5,584 nucleotides of DNA. Source: Chloroflexota bacterium (GTDB lineage Bacteria; Chloroflexota; Dehalococcoidia; Lucifugimonadales; Australimonadaceae). Made by a program: the position numbers and the translations under genes. The notes under the pieces were generated by a model, which was given only the letters and a program-made list of their open reading frames with translations, ran no database searches and was not told the DNA's origin. Numbering within the stretch: position 1 is the stretch's first letter; each line of letters begins with the position of its first letter. The stretch covers positions 1 through 5,584 of the forward strand of contig JAPOOH010000032.1 in the NCBI GenBank assembly GCA_026713505.1, read 5' to 3'. Shown in pieces: positions 1-3,602 of this stretch.

Positions 1-67
1 CCCCCGGATGGCGGGGACCGGCGGCAAAGGCCCCCTGGAACGGCCCCCATTGGAAACCGCACGGGTG

Positions 68-84
68 GGAGGAGGAGCAGCGGG
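68..84 (+). promoter_or_regulatory. Shine-Dalgarno and presumed original start-codon position of the quinone reductase gene
   Basis: GGAGGAGGAG at 68-77 is a strong ribosome-binding sequence. Six bases after its central GGAGG core comes GGG at 82-84, followed by codons reading K-A-V-R-F, as expected after the initiator Met of this family. The position therefore looks like a start codon that now reads GGG instead of ATG. Whether this is a contig-edge sequencing error or a real mutation cannot be decided here. Confidence 0.5.
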
Positions 85-122
85 AAAGCAGTCCGTTTCC
101 CCGAGTCGGCGGCCCCGAGGTA

Positions 123-1049
123 TTGCGCTACGAGGACGTACCCCAACCTGAGCCGGGGCCGGGCGAAGCCGTTCTGCGACTCGGCGCATGCGGCGTCAAC
201 TTCATCGACACCTACCAGCGGACAGGTGCGTACAACGTGGCCCTGCCCCACACCGCCGGACAGGAAGGCGCAGGCGAAGTCGTCGCGGTCGGCGAAGGCG
301 TCACGAGCGTCACGGTGGGAGAGCACGCGGGATACACGGGAACAGGGGCGTCGTACGCGGAGTACGTCAAGGTTGCCGCGGAGCGGCTGGTGAAGCTGCC
401 GGCAGGCGTCGACGACGCTACGGGCGCCGCCGTGCTGCTGCAGGGAATGACGGCCCACTATCTCGCGGCGTCCACCTTCCCGCTTGAACCCGGCCACACC
501 TGTCTCGTGCATGCGGCGGCGGGCGGAGTCGGCCTGCTGCTCACGCAGATGGCGAAGATGCGCGGCGCGCGAGTCATCGGCACGGTTTCCACAGAAGAGA
601 AAGCGCAGCTGGCCCGCGAGGCCGGCGCGGACGAGGTGGTCCTGTACACGGAGCAGGACTTCGTCGCGGAGGTGGAACGGATCACCGGCGGCGAGAAGCT
701 GCACGTGGTCTACGACTCCGTCGGGAAGGACACGTTCGAGGGCAGCCTGAACTGCCTGCGTGACCGTGGCTACCTGGTGCTCTTCGGGCAGTCGAGTGGC
801 CGGGTGCCGCCGGTCGACCCGCAGGTCCTCAACGCCAGGGGCTCGCTCTTCCTGACTCGCCCTACTCTCGGCAGCTACTCGCTCACCCGTGAGGAGATCG
901 ACTGGCGCGCAAGCGACATTTTCGGTTGGGTTGCCGAGGGCTCGCTCAACGTTCGCGTCGGCGCGTCGTTCGCGCTGTCGGAAGCAGCCGAGGCGCACCG
1001 GCAACTGGAAGGCCGCCTCACGACGGGCAAGGTACTGCTGATCCCTTAG
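123..1049 (+). CDS. NADPH:quinone oxidoreductase-like MDR protein (zeta-crystallin type), 5' end damaged or mis-sequenced
   Basis: This is a zinc-independent medium-chain dehydrogenase/reductase, probably a cytosolic NAD(P)H-dependent quinone or enone reductase. Residue numbers count from the TTG at 123. The N-terminal GroES-like domain carries the family signature GVNFIDTYQRTG (24-35). The Rossmann domain has the dinucleotide motif HAAAGGVG (130-137), and STEEK (156-160) lies where NADPH-preferring members bind the 2'-phosphate. No structural or catalytic zinc-ligand set is visible. The C-terminal HRQLEGRLTTGKVLL ending is typical. TTG is not the natural start: the same frame upstream reads GGPEV, which continues the family N-terminus (GGPEVLRYEDVP), but contains no start codon back to the left edge. 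Another frame from 82 reads GKAVRFPE, which resembles the expected MKAVRFHE. A one-base deletion near 105/106 plus a lost ATG would explain this. The restored protein would be about 322 aa, the usual family length. Family confidence is high; the 5' end is uncertain and the exact substrate unknown. Confidence 0.88.
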   Translation: MRYEDVPQPEPGPGEAVLRLGACGVNFIDTYQRTGAYNVALPHTAGQEGAGEVVAVGEGVTSVTVGEHAGYTGTGASYAEYVKVAAERLVKLPAGVDDATGAAVLLQGMTAHYLAASTFPLEPGHTCLVHAAAGGVGLLLTQMAKMRGARVIGTVSTEEKAQLAREAGADEVVLYTEQDFVAEVERITGGEKLHVVYDSVGKDTFEGSLNCLRDRGYLVLFGQSSGRVPPVDPQVLNARGSLFLTRPTLGSYSLTREEIDWRASDIFGWVAEGSLNVRVGASFALSEAAEAHRQLEGRLTTGKVLLIP

Positions 1050-1052
1050 GAC

Positions 1053-1083
1053 AAGACGTCCGTCTTTCCTGCGGAGGCAGGAA
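1053..1083. terminator. Two small adjacent hairpins just after the quinone reductase stop codon
   Basis: AAGAC (1053-1057) pairs with GTCTT (1062-1066) around a 4-base loop. TTCCTGC (1066-1072) then pairs perfectly with GCAGGAA (1077-1083) around the loop GGAG. They begin 4 bp after the stop codon, a usual place for a transcript end. No T-tract follows either stem, so this is a weak terminator candidate at best. The two stems share base 1066 and may be alternatives rather than simultaneous structures. Confidence 0.3.
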
Positions 1084-1107
1084 CCTCGCAACCCGCGTGG
1101 GCTGCTG

Positions 1108-1182
1108 CGTGGGAGGTTTGTCATCTTGAGCGAAGCCCGCGCTGAAGCGCGCAGCATCCTCTCGGGGGACACCCCGCCCGCT
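1108..1182. repeat. Dispersed-repeat-like intergenic segment with internal palindrome
   Basis: The segment holds GTCATCTTGAGCGAAGC followed by CGCGCT-GA-AGCGCG (1138-1151, a perfect 6+6 palindrome) and then CAGCATCCTCTCGGGGGAC. The 'GTCAT-CTTGAGCGAAGC ... ATCCTCTCGG' wording resembles the short extragenic repeats found in many copies in Chloroflexota and other genomes, where they create spurious minus-strand peptides ending in AQDD. Only one copy lies in this window, so repetitiveness is recalled knowledge, not shown here. It carries no gene. Confidence 0.4.
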
Positions 1183-1227
1183 GCAACCCCTGCGCTCGCT
1201 GAGACCTGCCCCCGCCGCCTGACGTCG

Positions 1228-1260
1228 TAAACTGTAATTGAGGCCAATAGAGCCGGGAGG
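1228..1260 (+). promoter_or_regulatory. Possible -10 element and Shine-Dalgarno of the DM13 gene
   Basis: An AT-richer island interrupts very GC-rich DNA and contains TAAACT (1228-1233) and the overlapping TGTAAT (1233-1238), either of which could be a -10 hexamer. No convincing -35 lies 16-18 bp upstream. GGGAGG at 1255-1260 is a good Shine-Dalgarno, 7 bases before the ATG at 1268. It favours that start over the in-frame TTG at 1238, which has no ribosome site and would place ten hydrophilic residues before the anchor. Confidence 0.4.
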
Positions 1261-1267
1261 TAGGACG

Positions 1268-2050
1268 ATGGGTGGTGTATCGCAAGGCATCCGCAGGTAC
1301 CGTGGGCGGCTCATCGCCGCCGCCGTTGTCGTGGCGATTCCCGCGCTAGCGCTGGCGTGGTGGCTCGGGTCGCCGCTCTTCATCAACAAGACGGTGGACG
1401 AGGAGTTTCCCCTCAGCGTCAACGCCGTCGTGCCGGAGGGCATGGCACAGGTGCAGGTCGAGGAAACGATGGCCACGATGGCCATGATGGACACGGAGGT
1501 GATGGCGGAGGCGATGCCATCCATAACCATGGACGACATGGTGGCAGCGGTGGCGGAGGAGATGGCCTCCGGGATGATGACCAGCATGACGCCGGAGACG
1601 ATAACCGAACTGATGGCGGGGAACATGCCGGAAGGCATGATGGAAGGGATGGCCCAGGGCGCCGTGGAGTCCGTGGTTGAGATGATGGCCGCGGGCGGCC
1701 CCGTAGCCGTCAAGAGCGGGATGTTCCGCGACGCCGACAGTTTCCACCAAGGCGAAGGCTCCGCGACCGTCTACGAACTGCCGGACGGGTCGCACGTGCT
1801 GCGCTTCGAGGACTTCCGCGTGACGAACGGGCCCGACCTGCGCGTGCTCCTTGCCACCCACCCCGACCCGCAAGGGCGGAACGAGGTGCAGGGAACGGGC
1901 TACGTCGAACTGGGGAAGCTGAAGGGCAACATCGGCAATCAGAACTACTCGTTCCCGGAGGGCGTATCTCCCGATGACTACGGCTCGGTCGTCATCTACT
2001 GCAAGCCGTTCCACGTCGTGTTCAGCGTGGCGCCGCTGTCGGACGGATGA
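1268..2050 (+). CDS. Membrane-anchored DM13-domain protein with methionine-rich linker
   Basis: This 260-aa protein has three parts. Residues 1-14 are basic (RRYRGR), followed by one hydrophobic segment at about 15-38, giving an N-in signal anchor that places the rest outside the cytoplasm. Residues 59-140 form an acidic, Met-rich stretch with 20 Met in 82 positions, including MAMM, GMM and EGMMEGM, and no His or Cys. Residues about 150-258 fit the DM13 domain (PF10517): GMFRDADSFHQGEGSATVYEL, LRFEDFRVTNGPDLRVLL (178-195), and VVIYCKPFHVVFSVAPL holding the conserved cysteine C245. C245 is the only Cys in the protein. DM13 has been proposed, mainly from computational analysis, to be a redox or electron-transfer domain; that role is not proven for this protein. 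The gene stands alone between long spacers. The ATG at 1268 is chosen for its Shine-Dalgarno at 1255-1260. Domain call is strong; function is open. Confidence 0.85.
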   Translation: MGGVSQGIRRYRGRLIAAAVVVAIPALALAWWLGSPLFINKTVDEEFPLSVNAVVPEGMAQVQVEETMATMAMMDTEVMAEAMPSITMDDMVAAVAEEMASGMMTSMTPETITELMAGNMPEGMMEGMAQGAVESVVEMMAAGGPVAVKSGMFRDADSFHQGEGSATVYELPDGSHVLRFEDFRVTNGPDLRVLLATHPDPQGRNEVQGTGYVELGKLKGNIGNQNYSFPEGVSPDDYGSVVIYCKPFHVVFSVAPLSDG

Positions 2051-2067
2051 GTGAACGGTGGTGTTGG

Positions 2068-2131
2068 GCCTAACCTGACTCACACCGGATAGCAGGGCCT
2101 TGTGCTCCCCTCTCCTGGAGGAGGGTTAGGC
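2068..2131. repeat. 64-bp segment bounded by an 8-bp inverted repeat
   Basis: GCCTAACC (2068-2075) and GGTTAGGC (2124-2131) are perfect inverted copies 48 bp apart, beginning 17 bp after the DM13 stop codon. Inside, CCCTCTCCTGGAGGAGGG (2108-2125) is an imperfect palindrome. The right half resembles the very common intergenic wording 'CCCTCTCC...GGAGGGTTAGG' that recurs in many bacterial genomes. It could be a short extragenic repeat or a transcript-end structure. No T-tract follows, and no coding potential is evident. Confidence 0.35.
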
Positions 2132-2368
2132 TGAGGCTCGCGTGCGACACGAGGCCATTTCGCGGTTGCTTTAGCCTCGGGGAGCCTGTCTTGTGATGAC
2201 GTTTGACCCCAGCAGGACAACGTGAGCGGGTGGATGCGATGCCCGGTGCGGTCGGCCACGCCGGAAGGCTGGCCTCACTTAGCCTCATCGCGGCGTCGTT
2301 CCTCCCCATTCCGGCCTTGTTTTGGCTCCATCCCGGCCTCATCGGAAGCAGGATCTCACGAGTGAATG
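2132..2368. other. Intergenic stretch without a convincing gene
   Basis: Nothing here looks like a gene; frames that are open lack a ribosome site and any recognisable fold. It contains a hairpin at 2254-2274: GGCCA pairs with TGGCC, with an inner GCC/GGC stem, one bulged C and a GGAA (GNRA-type) loop. It also has a near-direct repeat, CCATTCCGGCCT (2306-2317) and CCATCCCGGCCT (2328-2339), with one mismatch, and two copies of CCTCATCG (2283-2290 and 2337-2344). These small repeats suggest decayed or slippage-prone spacer DNA. A structured RNA cannot be excluded. Confidence 0.4.
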
Positions 2369-2370
2369 AT

Positions 2371-2400
2371 GCCAAATGGTGCCAAATGGTGCCAAATGGT
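2371..2400. repeat. Three perfect tandem copies of a 10-bp unit
   Basis: GCCAAATGGT occurs at 2371-2380, 2381-2390 and 2391-2400 with no mismatch and no spacer. Each unit contains the small dyad CCA-AA-TGG. The 10-bp period is close to one helical turn, so the three dyads face the same side of the DNA, as in an array of operator or iteron sites. The array ends 144 bp upstream of the amidohydrolase start. A slippage-generated minisatellite is the simpler alternative. Confidence 0.75.
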
Positions 2401-2440
2401 AGCACTTCTCCACTTTCGCTCCCTTGCACGGCCTGACAAA

Positions 2441-2500
2441 GCCCTGGGCTCTCCGGCGGAGCCGGCAACCCCGCGCTTCAGGGCGCCGCGGCCCTGGGGA
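2441..2500. repeat. GC-rich hairpin region with 50-bp spaced direct repeat
   Basis: GCCCTGGG occurs at 2441-2448 and again at 2491-2498, exactly 50 bp apart. Between them, GGCTC (2447-2451) pairs with GAGCC (2459-2463), and CCGCG (2471-2475) pairs with CGCGG (2487-2491). This could end transcription arriving from upstream or form a structured region ahead of the next promoter. No T-tract is present, so no specific class is assigned. Confidence 0.3.
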
Positions 2501-2505
2501 ACCCT

Positions 2506-2513
2506 GCTAGACT
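2506..2513 (+). promoter_or_regulatory. Candidate extended -10 promoter element of the amidohydrolase/molybdoenzyme operon
   Basis: TGC directly followed by TAGACT gives an extended -10 (TGN plus 4 of 6 matches to TATAAT). It lies 31 bp before the ATG at 2545, which would give a leader of roughly 25 bases. No good -35 is visible 16-18 bp upstream, which is tolerable for extended -10 promoters. Confidence 0.35.
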
Positions 2514-2530
2514 GCGCCTACTCACCGCAC

Positions 2531-2537
2531 GAGGGGG
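2531..2537 (+). promoter_or_regulatory. Shine-Dalgarno of the amidohydrolase gene
   Basis: GAGGGGG ends 7 bases before the ATG at 2545. It is purine-rich and well spaced, and fixes that ATG as the start, in agreement with the IDVHGH motif falling at the normal distance from the N-terminus. Confidence 0.6.
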
Positions 2538-2544
2538 TTGCGCC

Positions 2545-3600
2545 ATGTTCCACGGCAACAAGGTCATAGACGTTCACGGCCACCACTCCACACCCGCTCA
2601 GTTCCGTGCGTCCGCCTCCAACATGATCGCGCTGCGCACGCCGGTCGGCAGCTCGCTGCAGATACCGGAGAAGGCGATGGAAGAGGCACAGGCCCGCCAC
2701 CTCGCGATGATGGACGAGCGCAACGTGGAGGTGCAGTTCATCTCGCCGCGCCCCGTCGCGATGATGCACTGGGAGATGCCGCACATCGTGGAGCACTGGA
2801 CCGCGGTCACGAACGACGTCATCCACCAGACGTGCGAGATGTACCCGGACCGGTTCGTGGGCGTCGCGCAACTGCCGCAAGTGGGCATCGACTACGCCGG
2901 CGACACGAGCGGCTGCGTCGCGGAGTTCGAGCGTGCCGTTAGTGAACTCGGGTTCGTCGCGGCGACGGTGAACCCCGACCCCGGCGGTGACCGGCGCGCG
3001 CCGGGGATGAACGACCCGTACTGGTTCCCGATCTACGCGAAGTCCTCCGAGTTGCAGGCGCCACTCATCGTGCACGCCTCCATCTCCCGCGACTCTCGCC
3101 TCACCATCATCCCGCACAGCTACCAGTACAACTTCATGACGGAACAGGCGCTGGCCACGCAACTCCTGGAACACAGCGATGTATTTGACCGGTTCCCCGA
3201 TCTGAAGGTACTCGTCTGCCACTGCGGCGGCGCGCTCAGCCGGTTCATCCCGCGCGCGCAGTCGTCCGGCATCGCGGGCGGCGGCCAGGTGGGCATCGGC
3301 AACCAGGGGATGCCCGCGCACGAGGACGAGCAGCGCACATGGGCCGACAACCTCTTCTTCGACACCTGCGCCTACGACAAGGACTACCTGGCGACGGCGA
3401 TGAAGCACAAGGGCATCGACCAGATGTGCTTCGGCACCGAATCGCCGGGCAGCGGCACCGGCGTCCTGAACCCCGACACCGGACGTCCGGCGGATGACAT
3501 GCTTCCGGTCATCGACTCGATCGACTTCCTGAGCGACGAGGACAAGCGCAAGCTGGTCCTCGACAATGCGCTCAGGGTCTTCCCGCTGTTCAAGGGTTAG
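2545..3600 (+). CDS. Amidohydrolase-superfamily enzyme, LigJ (4-oxalomesaconate hydratase)-like
   Basis: A soluble 351-aa TIM-barrel metalloenzyme of the Amidohydro_2 group (PF04909), which includes hydratases, decarboxylases and lactone hydrolases. Visible metal-site motifs are D9-V-H11-G-H13 on strand 1, IVHAS with H177, the CHCGG motif with H226, and FGTESPGSG with E299 near the end. The wording FVGVAQLPQ (104-112), TVNPDPGG (141-148), FPIYAKSSELQAP (161-173) and LFFDTCAYD (270-278) matches what I recall of LigJ, which hydrates 4-oxalomesaconate in the protocatechuate 4,5-cleavage and gallate pathways. LigJ is also reported to use a Glu as zinc ligand where most relatives have Asp, so E299 fits. 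The stop is followed after 2 bp by a molybdoenzyme start, so the genes are co-transcribed, and the product probably acts on the same carboxylated aromatic or heteroaromatic pathway. Family confidence is high; the specific hydratase activity is inference, and a decarboxylase or hydrolase role remains possible. Confidence 0.85.
   Translation: MFHGNKVIDVHGHHSTPAQFRASASNMIALRTPVGSSLQIPEKAMEEAQARHLAMMDERNVEVQFISPRPVAMMHWEMPHIVEHWTAVTNDVIHQTCEMYPDRFVGVAQLPQVGIDYAGDTSGCVAEFERAVSELGFVAATVNPDPGGDRRAPGMNDPYWFPIYAKSSELQAPLIVHASISRDSRLTIIPHSYQYNFMTEQALATQLLEHSDVFDRFPDLKVLVCHCGGALSRFIPRAQSSGIAGGGQVGIGNQGMPAHEDEQRTWADNLFFDTCAYDKDYLATAMKHKGIDQMCFGTESPGSGTGVLNPDTGRPADDMLPVIDSIDFLSDEDKRKLVLDNALRVFPLFKG
3592..3596 (+). 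promoter_or_regulatory. Shine-Dalgarno of the molybdoenzyme gene, inside the preceding coding region
   Basis: AAGGG lies in the last codons of the amidohydrolase gene, 6 bases before the GTG at 3603. It supports GTG as the start and implies coupled translation of the two genes. Confidence 0.5.
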
Positions 3601-3602
3601 GC

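Noticed and set aside
1018..1713. Minus-strand open frame (231 aa) spanning the 1050-1267 spacer
   Set aside because: It runs antisense through part of the DM13 gene and an extragenic repeat-like segment whose reverse translation (AQDD wording) is a known source of false proteins.
1346..2083. Histidine-rich minus-strand open frame (245 aa) opposite the DM13 gene
   Set aside because: The His richness is just the reverse reading of the Met/GATGG repeats of the true gene. The sense frame has an anchor and a known domain; this one has neither.
2199..2223. ACGTT...AACGT inverted repeat as an operator
   Set aside because: Five-base arms with a 15-base gap are expected by chance, and no gene start lies close enough.
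2371..2400. Minus-strand TTGGCACCATTTGGCA as a sigma-54 -24/-12 promoter
   Set aside because: The GG-to-GC spacing is one base too short for sigma-54, the -12 half lacks TTGC, and the match is a by-product of the 10-bp repeat. There is also no minus-strand gene to serve.
2371..2400. CRISPR array
   Set aside because: Units are only 10 bp and directly abutting, with no spacers.
2070..2468. Open frames in the 2051-2544 spacer on both strands (132 aa minus, 77 aa and 67 aa plus)
   Set aside because: They cross tandem repeats and hairpins, lack Shine-Dalgarno sites, and have mixed low-complexity content with no family resemblance.
2518..3408. Minus-strand open frame (296 aa) opposite the amidohydrolase gene
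   Set aside because: Antisense shadow of a conserved gene; composition is R/V/H-rich and no motif is seen.
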